NCBI RefSeq assembly: GCF_946481145.1
Contig: NZ_CAMLMJ010000023.1
Coordinates: forward strand, 1-64,000
Reading direction: 5' to 3'
From: an uncultured Sediminibacterium sp.
GTDB lineage: Bacteria; Bacteroidota; Bacteroidia; Chitinophagales; Chitinophagaceae
DNA length: 64,000 bases
Shown here piece after piece: positions 36,566-45,423 of this stretch (positions within the stretch are counted from its first letter, which is position 1; each line of letters starts with the position of its first letter). A program made the position numbers and the translations under genes. Under the pieces are notes generated by a model. It was not told the origin of the DNA. It was given only the letters and a program-made list of their open reading frames with translations, and did no database searches.

Positions 36566-36593
36566 AAAAAAAAGTCCCGCCGTAGGCGGGACT
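36566..36593 (-). terminator. Rho-independent terminator after the histone-like gene
   Basis: The stem AGTCCCGCC (36573-36581)/GGCGGGACT (36585-36593) has a 3-nt loop and is followed on the minus strand by a run of T (A on the plus strand at 36566-36573). It ends the histone-like gene and possibly the L21-L27 transcript. Confidence 0.85.
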
Positions 36594-36626
36594 CTTAAAT
36601 CTATTTTAGCTAAAGCTAAACTAAGA

Positions 36627-36839
36627 TTACTTCTTTTTAGCGGCTTTCTTAGGAGCGGCTTTTTTAGCAGCTTTTTTAGGAGCAGCTTTTTTAGCAGCTT
36701 TCTTAGGAGCGGCTTTCTTAGCAGCTTTCTTAGGAGCAGCTTTTTTAGCAGCTTTTTTAGGAGCAGCTTTCTTAGCGGCTTTCTTAGGAGCAGCTTTTTT
36801 AGGAGCAGCTTTCTTAGCAGCTTTTTTTGCAGTTGCCAT
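36627..36839 (-). CDS. Histone H1-like Lys/Ala/Pro-rich protein
   Basis: A 70-aa, extremely basic protein made almost only of Lys, Ala and Pro. After MATAKKAAKKAAPKK come six tandem copies of the nonapeptide AAPKKAAKK (27-bp DNA units with synonymous variation). This resembles the C-terminal tails of eukaryotic histone H1 and bacterial H1-like proteins, which bind DNA non-specifically, and a nucleoid-associated role is inferred. It lies downstream of rpmA on the same strand and has its own strong terminator. The repeats could expand or contract without frameshift. Low-complexity coding, but a clean ATG and terminator support reality. Confidence 0.8.
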   Translation of the reverse strand: MATAKKAAKKAAPKKAAPKKAAKKAAPKKAAKKAAPKKAAKKAAPKKAAKKAAPKKAAKKAAPKKAAKKK

Positions 36840-36912
36840 GTTTTTTAGATTTAATGGTTAGTAAATAATACATTAAAAATAAAAACTTATTTGTAACTAC
36901 AAAAAAATTTTT

Positions 36913-37179
36913 TTATGCGGTCTCAGCTACCTGAGAAACCGAAACGGTAGTTTTATCGTTTTTTCCCTTTCTGAATTCAACGATACCGTCTGTTAATGCG
37001 AATAAAGTAAAGTCAGAACCAACACCTACATTCTTACCAGGATGGTAAACAGTTCCTCTCTGACGTACAATAATATTTCCAGCAATAGCAGGCTGGCCAC
37101 CATATATCTTTACACCGAGACGTTTGCTCTGTGAGTCGCGGCCGTTCTTTACACTACCTTCACCTTTTTTGTGTGCCAT
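36913..37179 (-). CDS. rpmA: 50S ribosomal protein L27
   Basis: An 88-aa ribosomal protein near the peptidyl-transferase centre. It starts [21 protein letters not shown], a typical N-terminus without the cleavable extension seen in Firmicutes. [24 protein letters not shown] follows, the standard core. It lies 52 bp downstream of rplU, the usual order. Confidence 0.98.
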   Translation of the reverse strand: MAHKKGEGSVKNGRDSQSKRLGVKIYGGQPAIAGNIIVRQRGTVYHPGKNVGVGSDFTLFALTDGIVEFRKGKNDKTTVSVSQVAETA

Positions 37180-37231
37180 GGTTATTTGTTTTTAAACCAG
37201 GATCATTTGCGCGATCCGGGCATGTTTTTTA

Positions 37232-37537
37232 CTAAGCGATGCTTTCGATTTTGATACGCGTATAATGCGTTCTGTGACCGTGCTTCTTACGGAAGCCTTT
37301 TCTCCTTTTCATTTTAAAGGCGATCACTTTGTCACCCTGTACCAGGTCACTGATGATTTCAGCTTTAACAGTAGCTTTTACACTACCACCTGCTGCAACA
37401 GTACCTGCATTGTCAGTAAACAATACATCGGTGAATTCTACTTTGTCTCCGGTTTTACCCTGCAGGTGAGGAACATACAGGCTTTGACCTTCCTGTACCT
37501 TAAATTGCTGACCTGCGATTTTTACAACTGCTAACAT
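37232..37537 (-). CDS. rplU: 50S ribosomal protein L21
   Basis: A 101-aa ribosomal protein that binds 23S rRNA. The start is MLAVVKIAGQQFKVQEGQSLYV, with the beta-barrel core. The C-terminal FKMKRRKGFRKKHGHRTHYTRIKIESI is the L21 signature (KRRKxxxxxxGHRxxxTxxxI). It is the first gene of the rplU-rpmA operon and has a clear promoter upstream. Confidence 0.98.
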   Translation of the reverse strand: MLAVVKIAGQQFKVQEGQSLYVPHLQGKTGDKVEFTDVLFTDNAGTVAAGGSVKATVKAEIISDLVQGDKVIAFKMKRRKGFRKKHGHRTHYTRIKIESIA

Positions 37538-37558
37538 AGCTATCCAAAATTAGGACGG

Positions 37559-37591
37559 CAAAGGTAAGGATTAGGGCGCAAATTTTACAAA
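37559..37591 (-). promoter_or_regulatory. Promoter of rplU-rpmA (Bacteroidota type)
   Basis: On the minus strand the -33 box TTTG (37591-37588), a 21-bp spacer and the -7 box TACCTTTG (37566-37559) fit the Bacteroidota consensus. Transcription would begin about 15 nt before the rplU ATG. Confidence 0.7.
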
Positions 37592-37723
37592 GAAATTTGA
37601 AATAATTCTTATTCACAATAGTGGAAAGCCATATCATCGCTGGTTGTAATGTCTATTTCAAGGGGAAGAAAACCTGATTTATATTATAAAGAGTTGATTA
37701 TTAAACACTTTTATATAAAACCT

Positions 37724-40423
37724 TTAGAACCTGAAATAGGTTTTGAGCATAATCATACGCGGCCGGAGCGGATAGCTGCTTTCTAAAAGACTATTCACCA
37801 GTAAACTGGTTAACACATACTGGTCTTTGCCTGCCAGATTTAAACAGGATAGCTCTATGTCAGATTTCATTTTCTTAAGCCTGAAAGTAATGGCAGCATC
37901 TAAAAATACGGTATGCGGAGCCGGAATATTTTTAGCCTCATTGTAATAATCTTCCATTTTCAACTTGAAAATGAATAAAGAACCAGGTGTAACGTTTAAT
38001 TCAGCATTTTGCCTTATCTGCCTGAGCTTAAGTTGTTCATTCAATGCACTTCTGGCAATTCCTTTTTGCTGGCTGCTCATCATGGTTACAGTACCCTGAT
38101 AACTTATATTGGCCCAATTACTGATTTTTGAATTAACCGTTAAAACGAAAGCCCTGGTAATGTTTTCATAGTTCAAACGATTGCCATTTTGAAGCTGAAT
38201 CGTATTTGCTTTTTGCCAACTGATACCCGCGCCAATGGTTGACCTTAACTTGAATAAATATTTGCTCATGCGGATACTGCTGTTCAGGCTTCTGTTTTCA
38301 TAATCAAATAAAATTCTTCGGGAAAACTGTACTTCATCATTCAACATTCCATTATTGCTGGAATTGCCTGTATTAATTGTGTAACCAAGATTTGCATTTA
38401 CAAACATCAGTTTAACAGCATTTCGAAAAGCATAATAAATAGATCCCCCTTTTGATGAATTGGTGGATAGTGTAGCGTCATTCCGGATGAAATTCCGATA
38501 GTTCTGTAACAGGTACCCTTCATAGGCCTCATTTACACCCCCTCTGAACCTCATCTCGTACATTGAAAGGGATAGCTCATTATTGGCATTCATTCGCCAT
38601 AAAGCCCTGAAACTGGGGTTGAATGGCGTGAATTTAATTTCAGCAGCACTTGGCTTGCTTAGCAGTTGCTTGTAATTAAATGTTTGGTAGTTAAATGGAA
38701 TGTATAAACTTATGTTCCAACTGTTGGTATTCCATTCTGCACCAGTTTCAGTATATAATTTATGGCGATCCCAGTTTAGTCGGTTGTAAAAGCTGTCTGG
38801 CGTATCCTTGATACTGCCGTTCGACTGAATTGTTTGTAGTGCCGATTGCATTTTAACTGACTGCCAGCTATATCCAATTTTTGTACTGAAAGCAAAATTA
38901 CCTGCCTTACGGCGATAGGACAGGAAATTATCTATATAAAATACGGGTTCATTTGCCCGCTGAATCAGTTGTGCGTAAGGAACATTATTATTGAGTAAAT
39001 TATTATATAACCCCGGCCCAATCATTAATTCCTGCGGATTGGTTCGATTGCTGATAAAGGATCCGATTTCTAATACATGTTTTCCTCTTAGCACTTTATT
39101 GTATCGGAAATCATTACTGAATGTGCTACTATTTAGATGCAGTTGCTGACTTAGCAATGGTTGGGTATTTGTTTCCATGCCCGCATAACCATTGGTAATG
39201 GCATTTTCAATCAATAATGTGTTGTTCAGGAAATAACGTTTGTTATTAATATTCAGGTTCACCTGTGTTACGTAAGTGCTTGGCCGGTTCTTGTTTTCTT
39301 GGTATTCACTGTAACGTATAGTGTCGCCAGGTAGGAAATAAGTAGCATTATACCTGTAAGACTGGTTCCTTTGATCATGCAGGAAATAGCCATTTAACCG
39401 GATGGTAGCATCTGGCGATAAACGAACCATTTTATTGATGTTCAGTAACCCGTTATTGTTAAAAAGAAATCGCATTTTATTTAAATCCGGGTTTCCTGCG
39501 GTAGCAGTTGACAATAATCCTGGACTAATATTGTTATCGCTGTTTCTGAAGGCAGAAAAACCAGTAGTATGAGAACTGAGGTCGGTTTGAAGATCAACGC
39601 CGGTATTGTTGTACTTATAGTAGTTGATAAACTTGATTTCTTTTTTGAAAAGCATCAGGTTTATAGCACCATTAACCGCGGAGGGAGTGCCGGCAGCCAG
39701 GTTCCCGTCGCCAATTAATTTGGCCCTGCTCTTGTCTTTTAAAACCAGGTTCATTGCTGGACTACTGCTGGGTATGACTCCCTTTAATGATTTTATATCC
39801 TGATGATTTTCCAGCACCTCTACTTTACTAACCATTTCGGAGGGGATGGTTCTGGTAGCAATATTGTAACGTCCGTCAAGTAAATCATCCCCGTCAATGT
39901 ATAAATGCGTAATGGGTTTTCCGAGATAAGTTATTTTGCCCGATTCATCCATTTCAACACCGGGTAGTTTTTTTATCACATCACCAATAACACGGTCGCT
40001 CTTATCAGCAAAAGATGATACGTCATAGTGTAAAGTATCTCCTTCAAGTCGTACAAGCGGTTTTTTGTTTTTTACCGTTACTGTAGGTAGTTCACTCACT
40101 GTTGTTTCCAAAACAAAAGCAAATGTTTCCTCTGCCCTGGTAACCTTAACCTGTTGTTTTTTAAAATTGATGGCAGATACATTCAGCAAAAAACTGTCTG
40201 GTTGAAAGGTACCATTAAACTGTAATGTAAATGATCCGGTATTATTGGTAATGCCAAATGCCAGAATGATTGGCTTTCCATTCTTAGTAAGTGTTACACT
40301 TGCTGAAGACAAAGGTTTCTTTGCAGCGTCCTTAACCGTGCCCGTAAGTTTTATTTGAGAAAACGCCTTTGTAGACAATACAAGTGAAACAATAACTATA
40401 CTGTAAATAATCGTAAGTCTCAA
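37724..40423 (-). CDS. Outer-membrane beta-barrel protein, TonB-receptor-like (copy 3)
   Basis: An 899-aa outer-membrane protein. The signal peptide (MRLTIIYSIVIVSLVLSTKAFS) is followed by a carboxypeptidase-regulatory-like domain with IKLTGTVKDAAKKPLSSASV (about residue 24), then a plug-like part: LPTVTVKNKKPLVRLEGDTL and VIKKLPGVEMDESGKITYLG with LYIDGDDLLDGRY. The long barrel ends in RPRMIMLKTYFRF, an aromatic C-terminal strand. It is more distant from copies 1 and 2 than those are from each other. It lies 3 bp after the GLPGLI gene, which here comes first, the reverse of the other two operons. Confidence 0.85.
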   Translation of the reverse strand: MRLTIIYSIVIVSLVLSTKAFSQIKLTGTVKDAAKKPLSSASVTLTKNGKPIILAFGITNNTGSFTLQFNGTFQPDSFLLNVSAINFKKQQVKVTRAEETFAFVLETTVSELPTVTVKNKKPLVRLEGDTLHYDVSSFADKSDRVIGDVIKKLPGVEMDESGKITYLGKPITHLYIDGDDLLDGRYNIATRTIPSEMVSKVEVLENHQDIKSLKGVIPSSSPAMNLVLKDKSRAKLIGDGNLAAGTPSAVNGAINLMLFKKEIKFINYYKYNNTGVDLQTDLSSHTTGFSAFRNSDNNISPGLLSTATAGNPDLNKMRFLFNNNGLLNINKMVRLSPDATIRLNGYFLHDQRNQSYRYNATYFLPGDTIRYSEYQENKNRPSTYVTQVNLNINNKRYFLNNTLLIENAITNGYAGMETNTQPLLSQQLHLNSSTFSNDFRYNKVLRGKHVLEIGSFISNRTNPQELMIGPGLYNNLLNNNVPYAQLIQRANEPVFYIDNFLSYRRKAGNFAFSTKIGYSWQSVKMQSALQTIQSNGSIKDTPDSFYNRLNWDRHKLYTETGAEWNTNSWNISLYIPFNYQTFNYKQLLSKPSAAEIKFTPFNPSFRALWRMNANNELSLSMYEMRFRGGVNEAYEGYLLQNYRNFIRNDATLSTNSSKGGSIYYAFRNAVKLMFVNANLGYTINTGNSSNNGMLNDEVQFSRRILFDYENRSLNSSIRMSKYLFKLRSTIGAGISWQKANTIQLQNGNRLNYENITRAFVLTVNSKISNWANISYQGTVTMMSSQQKGIARSALNEQLKLRQIRQNAELNVTPGSLFIFKLKMEDYYNEAKNIPAPHTVFLDAAITFRLKKMKSDIELSCLNLAGKDQYVLTSLLVNSLLESSYPLRPRMIMLKTYFRF

Positions 40424-40426
40424 TGC

Positions 40427-41281
40427 TTAATTTTCTTTTTCCAGCTTATTATTAAATACAGTTTTTTTCACATTCGCAGCAGGGTTAATAGGCCTGCCTG
40501 AAACAGTTATATTGCCCATACTACTCATACCCGGAGGGGGCGGAGGTGCATTGGCACGCATAAAACCCTGCGGGTCTGCTTCAAAAGCAGCTTTCACCTT
40601 TAAATATTCACTCAGTGAAACCTGGGTTGCTTTGTTGGGTAATTCAACCGTTGCTGTAGATGCTTCACTGCTCATCCTTTCAAATTCAAAAAAAACTTCT
40701 CCTGCATTATCACTTGCTTCAAGAATTAAGCCTGGCAGGTTGTTGAGTTTCCATGGACCAAGGCTATAAGGTAATTCTGGGGCAAACCAAGCAGCATAAT
40801 CACGCCCCTTCACACGGCCAGTGGCTTTCTGACAGGCAATACCTGCTATTTCTTTTGTTTCACCGGTAATGGTCCATTGCGTTTGTTTTGCCGACTCATC
40901 TACGAGGTATTCTGTAACAAAAATGCGGTTACTGGATAATAATTGGTTTTTGGCTAGAATGGTATACTGAGCATTCGATAAATCAGTAGGTGCTCCTGCT
41001 ATGCTGATTGTCCCAGCACTGATCATACCTCCGGAAAAGTTTCCCGGATTCGCTTTATACATAGAGTCTATTTTATAGCTCGAATAACTCTTATATGCAC
41101 TCATCTTTTCACCGATCATTAAAATCATTTCATTTTCAGTGAATTCAGTTCTGGAAGTCGTGTCATTCATGAACCTAAACTTGTAAACTATCCGCACTTT
41201 AACCGGGTCAGGTTTTTGAGCATACATTAAATGCACAGAACATACAGTAACAAGTAAAAAAAAGAAGATTTTTTGTCGCAT
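40427..41281 (-). CDS. GLPGLI family secreted protein (copy 3)
   Basis: A 284-aa exported protein with signal peptide MRQKIFFFLLVTVCSVHLMYA. The motif is LNNLPGLILEA (about residue 188), closer to the family consensus than copies 1 and 2, preceded by KEIAGIACQKATG and WFAPELPYSLGPW. The C-terminus is Pro/Asn-rich (NAPPPPPGMSS). It is the first gene of an operon with the beta-barrel gene 3 bp downstream. Function unknown. Confidence 0.85.
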   Translation of the reverse strand: MRQKIFFFLLVTVCSVHLMYAQKPDPVKVRIVYKFRFMNDTTSRTEFTENEMILMIGEKMSAYKSYSSYKIDSMYKANPGNFSGGMISAGTISIAGAPTDLSNAQYTILAKNQLLSSNRIFVTEYLVDESAKQTQWTITGETKEIAGIACQKATGRVKGRDYAAWFAPELPYSLGPWKLNNLPGLILEASDNAGEVFFEFERMSSEASTATVELPNKATQVSLSEYLKVKAAFEADPQGFMRANAPPPPPGMSSMGNITVSGRPINPAANVKKTVFNNKLEKEN

Positions 41282-41497
41282 TAGAGTGAGGTATAATTAA
41301 ATAAAAAATGTTGTATTAATAATCAAATGTGTATTAAAATGCCTGAAAATGTGGGGGGATAAACAAGGATTTAATTACACAACTAAAACTATAGATATTG
41401 CTAATATAAGTGATTATTTAATATGATGTAAACAATCAAAAAAATTAAGTACCTGTTTTTAAATTTTAAAAACAATGGCAAACCCCCAACTTCTGTC

Positions 41498-41505
41498 TAT
41501 TTTTG
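41498..41505 (+). promoter_or_regulatory. -7 box-like element before the GH3 gene
   Basis: TATTTTTG fits TAnnTTTG and ends 29 bp before the ATG at 41535. Its position argues against an earlier in-frame ATG at 41475. No good -33 box was identified. Confidence 0.35.
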
Positions 41506-41534
41506 TTGAATTGGTCTTAAAGGCCACCTGTACT

Positions 41535-43031
41535 ATGAACCTGAAATCTTTACTGGCAAAACCATTTGCCCAATATATATATAAACAGATCAAAAGAAAC
41601 AGTGTCCATGCTCTTGAAGACCAGGAACTTATTCTGAAGCAATTGCTAAAAACCGGCAGGGGTACACAATTTGGAAAGGAGCATGGTTTGCATGAAGTTG
41701 AAAATCATGCCGGATTTGCTCAGGCTGTACCTATTCGCGACTATGAGGCTTTTAAACCTTATATAGAACAGATTAAACAGGGCAAGGAAAATATACTTTG
41801 GAAAGGCAAACCCATCTATTTTGCCAAAACAAGTGGTACCACCAGCGGAGTAAAATATATACCCATTACCAAAGACTCTATTCCCAATCATATCAATACA
41901 GCCAGAAACGCATTACTCTGCTATATGGCTGAAACCGGTAATACTGCATTTGCCGGGGGTAAAATGATTTTCTTAAGTGGTTCACCGGTATTGGAAAGAG
42001 TTGGCGGAATTCCAACCGGACGTTTAAGCGGCATCGTAAACCACCACGTGCCAAGCTATCTCCGCGCCAACCAATTACCCGGCTACGAAACCAATTGTAT
42101 TGAAGACTGGGAAACCAAACTCGATAAAATTGTTGAAGAAACCATTCAAAAAGATATGACCCTCATCAGCGGCATACCACCATGGATGCAGATGTATTTC
42201 GACAGACTGATAGAAAAAAGCGGTAAAAAGGTTGGAGAGCTCTTTCCAAATTTTAGTTTAATGGTACAAGGTGGCGTAAACTTCGAACCCTATCGCGCTA
42301 AATTATTTGAAAGTATCGGAAGAAAAGTTGACAGTATTGAATTATTTCCTGCCAGCGAAGGCTTCTTTGCATTCCAGGACAAACAAGATGGGGAAGGATT
42401 ATTACTGAATACAAACAGCGGTATTTATTATGAATTTGTACCAGCCGCAGAAATCTTCAATGAACATCCAACAAGATTAAGTTTGAAAGATGTAAAGGTT
42501 GGCGAAAACTATGCCCTCATCATTAATAATAATGCTGGTCTATGGGGGTACAATATTGGTGATACTATTAAATTTATCAGCACAGATCCATATAGAATTA
42601 TTGTTAGTGGCAGAACCAAACATTTTATATCCGCATTCGGTGAACATGTTATAGGAGAGGAAGTGGAATTTGCCTTATTAAAAGCTGCTGAAGAAACCAA
42701 TGCTCATATAACCGAATTTACCGTAGCACCTATGATTCAACAGGGACAAGGAAAAAGCTACCATGAATGGTTTATTGAGTTTGAAAAAGAACCGGATAAT
42801 TTCAACACATTCATACAAAAAACGGAAGAAAACCTGCGTAATAAAAATGTATATTATGACGACCTGATTCGTGGAAATATACTCCAAACACTACAAGTAC
42901 GCCGTGTTCGCAAAAACGGATTTATCGATTATATGCGTTCTATTGGAAAACTTGGCGGACAAAACAAAGTGCCCAGGCTGAGTAACGATAGAAAACTTGC
43001 CGACGCTTTATCGGCCTTTATTACAGAATAA
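41535..43031 (+). CDS. GH3 auxin-responsive promoter family acyl-adenylate synthetase
   Basis: A 498-aa protein of the ANL-type adenylating superfamily, GH3 branch. The ATP-binding P-loop-like motif is KTSGTTSGVKYIPIT (about residue 96). ASEGFFAFQ, GIYYEFVPA, YNIGDTIKF and ISAFGEHVIGEEVEFAL follow the GH3 outline through the C-terminal lid. Plant GH3 enzymes conjugate amino acids to acyl acids; in bacteria the substrates are unknown. I start at the second ATG (41535) because a -7 box lies between it and the ATG at 41475, and MNLKSLLAKPFAQYI is the family-like N-terminus. The upstream 250 bp shows no gene. Confidence 0.85.
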   Translation: MNLKSLLAKPFAQYIYKQIKRNSVHALEDQELILKQLLKTGRGTQFGKEHGLHEVENHAGFAQAVPIRDYEAFKPYIEQIKQGKENILWKGKPIYFAKTSGTTSGVKYIPITKDSIPNHINTARNALLCYMAETGNTAFAGGKMIFLSGSPVLERVGGIPTGRLSGIVNHHVPSYLRANQLPGYETNCIEDWETKLDKIVEETIQKDMTLISGIPPWMQMYFDRLIEKSGKKVGELFPNFSLMVQGGVNFEPYRAKLFESIGRKVDSIELFPASEGFFAFQDKQDGEGLLLNTNSGIYYEFVPAAEIFNEHPTRLSLKDVKVGENYALIINNNAGLWGYNIGDTIKFISTDPYRIIVSGRTKHFISAFGEHVIGEEVEFALLKAAEETNAHITEFTVAPMIQQGQGKSYHEWFIEFEKEPDNFNTFIQKTEENLRNKNVYYDDLIRGNILQTLQVRRVRKNGFIDYMRSIGKLGGQNKVPRLSNDRKLADALSAFITE

Positions 43032-43045
43032 AAATGCAAAAGAAG

Positions 43046-43798
43046 TTATTCTAAAAAGAGATCCAATTGCTCATCCGTAACCTGCAATTTGCTTCCTTTA
43101 GCTGAAAGCTTTTCTTTTAATTTGTTTCTTGCCTGAGCGTTATATTTTATAGCTTGAAGGTAAAGGTCTAATACTAGTCTGGTTATAATTAATAATAACG
43201 CAGCAACCATTGCGCCGTCTTTGAAAAAGAAGAAAAATCCTGCAAGTATTGCAACCAGTTGTTGTATAAAAATCCGAATATAGGGTTGCATGAAAAGCAT
43301 ATTCACCGTGTATTTGTGATACCTGCCTGTAACGAAAAAATTTCTAAATGTATAACCAATATTGGCTAATGCAATCGACGCAAATGCCAATTGCATATCA
43401 GTCTGAGATAATAGAAATTTATAATTGCCGAAAACATTGAACGCGTCCGACGATAAGCCAGGCAAACTCTTACCTACCGCAGAAAAAATAAAAACCGACT
43501 GCACAAAAATGAAAAAGAAATAATGAACAAGGAAGAATGGAATAATGCCATAGCCATTAATCTGTCTGGGATCTTTTGAAGCAACATGATTATTTTGAGC
43601 CTCACCATATTTTAATACATACCAAAGCTTAAACAGGTGAATGATACCAATAATGATGGTTTCGAAAACATAAGCAAATACAATAATTACCGGTCTCCAG
43701 CCAAAAAAGAATAAACCCGCCAACATCAGCAAACTGTTGGCCCAGATAAATAAATTACGACCAGTCGGCAAAAAGTATTTATAAATTGATGGTTCCAA
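43046..43798 (-). CDS. DUF6498-like integral membrane protein
   Basis: A 250-aa protein with about six hydrophobic segments, starting with NLFIWANSLLMLAGLFFFGW, then IIVFAYVFETIIIGIIHLFKLW (about 35-57), FLVHYFFFIFVQSVFIFSA, later FVTGRY, and a last pair near 180-215. The layout and the N-terminal TM pair match what I recall of the DUF6498 family of Bacteroidota. The C-terminus is a charged cytoplasmic tail (KLKEKLSAKGSK). Its stop is 14 bp from the convergent GH3 gene. Function unknown. Confidence 0.65.
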   Translation of the reverse strand: MEPSIYKYFLPTGRNLFIWANSLLMLAGLFFFGWRPVIIVFAYVFETIIIGIIHLFKLWYVLKYGEAQNNHVASKDPRQINGYGIIPFFLVHYFFFIFVQSVFIFSAVGKSLPGLSSDAFNVFGNYKFLLSQTDMQLAFASIALANIGYTFRNFFVTGRYHKYTVNMLFMQPYIRIFIQQLVAILAGFFFFFKDGAMVAALLLIITRLVLDLYLQAIKYNAQARNKLKEKLSAKGSKLQVTDEQLDLFLE

Positions 43799-43881
43799 TT
43801 AATAAGTTATGGTAGTAAGATATTGCATATTTATGAAATTAAGAAAGTGTGTATTGTTTGGAAGAACTGGTTGGGCAAAAT

Positions 43882-44100
43882 TAGCTGCGAGCTTCTAGCC
43901 TCTAGCTGCTAGCTTTAATTGGTGCTTGTTTTAGGATTTCTGCTATTATTTTAATAAATGGCAGGGCTTGCGAATTTGTTTTGTAAAAATCCTATTTAAA
44001 TAAAAATTTAATTATAATATTTAAGCTTGTGGATGGTTTAATTAATAGCCCAAAAAAACTAGTAGCTAGCAGCTAGAGGCTAGAAGCTGTTTTCCCCCGG
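43882..44100 (+). repeat. MITE-like interspersed repeat, copy B
   Basis: Fills most of the 395-bp spacer before dxr and is closely similar to copy A. The left end (AGCTGCGAGCTTCTAGCC...) and right end (CTAGTAGCTAGCAGCTAG...) are inverted complements made of heptads, ending TTTTCCCCCGG. It has no hairpin module or ORF. Confidence 0.7.
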
Positions 44101-44174
44101 AAATCAATACGTAAAAACCCTCGCCAAATATCACGATACTCCTTTTTTTGGCATAAATTGTGTAACTATGCCCG

Positions 44175-44182
44175 CATCTTTG
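44175..44182 (+). promoter_or_regulatory. -7 box-like element for dxr
   Basis: CATCTTTG resembles TAnnTTTG and lies 11 bp before the ATG at 44194. It supports this start over an in-frame ATG at 44158, which would lie upstream of it. Confidence 0.35.
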
Positions 44183-44193
44183 GGAATGAAATT

Positions 44194-45351
44194 ATGAATC
44201 AAAAAAGGATTGCCATATTTGGCTCTACAGGATCTATAGGTACCCAGGCATTGGACGTGATTGCGGCTAATCCAGACCTTTTTACAGCGGAAATATTAAC
44301 TGCTCAAACCAATGATGCATTACTGATTAAACAGGCTTTGACTTTTAATCCGAATGTAGTGGTGATTGGAGATGAAAAAAAATATACCACTGTAAAAGAA
44401 GCACTTGCTCATACTGATGTCAAAGTATTTGCAGGTGAAAAAGCATTGGTGGAAGCTGCTGGGATGGACTGCTACGATATGATGCTGGCCGCAATTGTTG
44501 GCTATGCGGGATTAAAACCTACCCTGATGGCTATTTCAAATGGAAAAGCCATTGGTTTGGCCAATAAGGAAACATTGGTGGTTGCAGGAGATATTGTAGT
44601 AAGAATGGCCATGGAGAAAAAAGTGCCGCTTATTCCCGTTGACAGTGAACATTCTGCCATATTTCAATGCCTGGTAGGTGAGGGCAGGAACAAAATAGAA
44701 AAGATCATACTTACTGCAAGCGGAGGTCCGTTCTTGGGCAAAAAGCCCAATTTTCTGGTTAATGTAAAACGTGACCACGCATTACAGCACCCAAACTGGA
44801 GTATGGGAGCTAAAATAAGTATCGATTCGGCTACATTGATGAATAAAGGGCTGGAGATGATTGAAGCAAAATGGTTGTTTAATCTTCATCCCGATCAAAT
44901 TGAAGTATTGGTACATCCACAGAGTATCATACATAGCATGGTGCAATTTGAAGACGGTAGCCTGAAAGCACAGATGGGCTTACCTGATATGAAACTGCCG
45001 ATTCAATATGCCATGGCATTCCCTGAAAGAATACCTAATGGATTCCCCAGGTATGATTTCAGAAAGCCCAATACACTTACATTCGAAGAACCAGATACTA
45101 AAACCTTCCGAAACCTTGCACTGGCAACAGAAGCACTCTATAAAGGGGGGAATATGCCCTGTATTTTAAATGCTGCCAACGAAATAGCTGTATTTGCCTT
45201 CCTGAGAAACCGGATTGGGTTTCTCGACATGACAGAAGTAGTGGCCCAAACCATGCAAAAAACGGCATTTATCGAAAAACCCACGCTTGAAGAGTATTTT
45301 GAAAGCGATGGTGAGGCACGTAATTTCGCCGCTTCTTTGATTCACATGTAA
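44194..45351 (+). CDS. dxr: 1-deoxy-D-xylulose-5-phosphate reductoisomerase
   Basis: A 385-aa cytoplasmic enzyme of the MEP isoprenoid pathway, converting DXP to MEP with NADPH and a divalent metal. The NADPH-binding GSTGSIGTQAL is at residues 9-19. ANKETLVVAGDI and PVDSEHSAIFQCL (metal ligands Asp/Glu, about 151), ILTASGGPF, HPNWSMGAKISIDSATLMNKGLE and VHPQSIIHSMVQFEDGS follow. The start at 44194 (MNQKRIAIFG) is the second in-frame ATG and gives a normal length. rseP follows on the same strand after 72 bp, as in many Bacteroidota. Confidence 0.96.
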   Translation: MNQKRIAIFGSTGSIGTQALDVIAANPDLFTAEILTAQTNDALLIKQALTFNPNVVVIGDEKKYTTVKEALAHTDVKVFAGEKALVEAAGMDCYDMMLAAIVGYAGLKPTLMAISNGKAIGLANKETLVVAGDIVVRMAMEKKVPLIPVDSEHSAIFQCLVGEGRNKIEKIILTASGGPFLGKKPNFLVNVKRDHALQHPNWSMGAKISIDSATLMNKGLEMIEAKWLFNLHPDQIEVLVHPQSIIHSMVQFEDGSLKAQMGLPDMKLPIQYAMAFPERIPNGFPRYDFRKPNTLTFEEPDTKTFRNLALATEALYKGGNMPCILNAANEIAVFAFLRNRIGFLDMTEVVAQTMQKTAFIEKPTLEEYFESDGEARNFAASLIHM

Positions 45352-45423
45352 TCTTTGCCTATTTTCACAACCAATATACTGCACGAAATGAGGTATAACA
45401 TCTAAAACAATCAGTAAACCTGT

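Noticed and set aside
36627..36839. CRISPR-like array or simple DNA repeat with 27-bp period
   Set aside because: Units are contiguous without spacers, in one clean reading frame with ATG, stop and a terminator, and differ mostly by synonymous changes, so it is a coding repeat.
41475..41534. 20-residue N-terminal extension of the GH3 protein
   Set aside because: A -7 box lies inside it and the sequence lacks family similarity.
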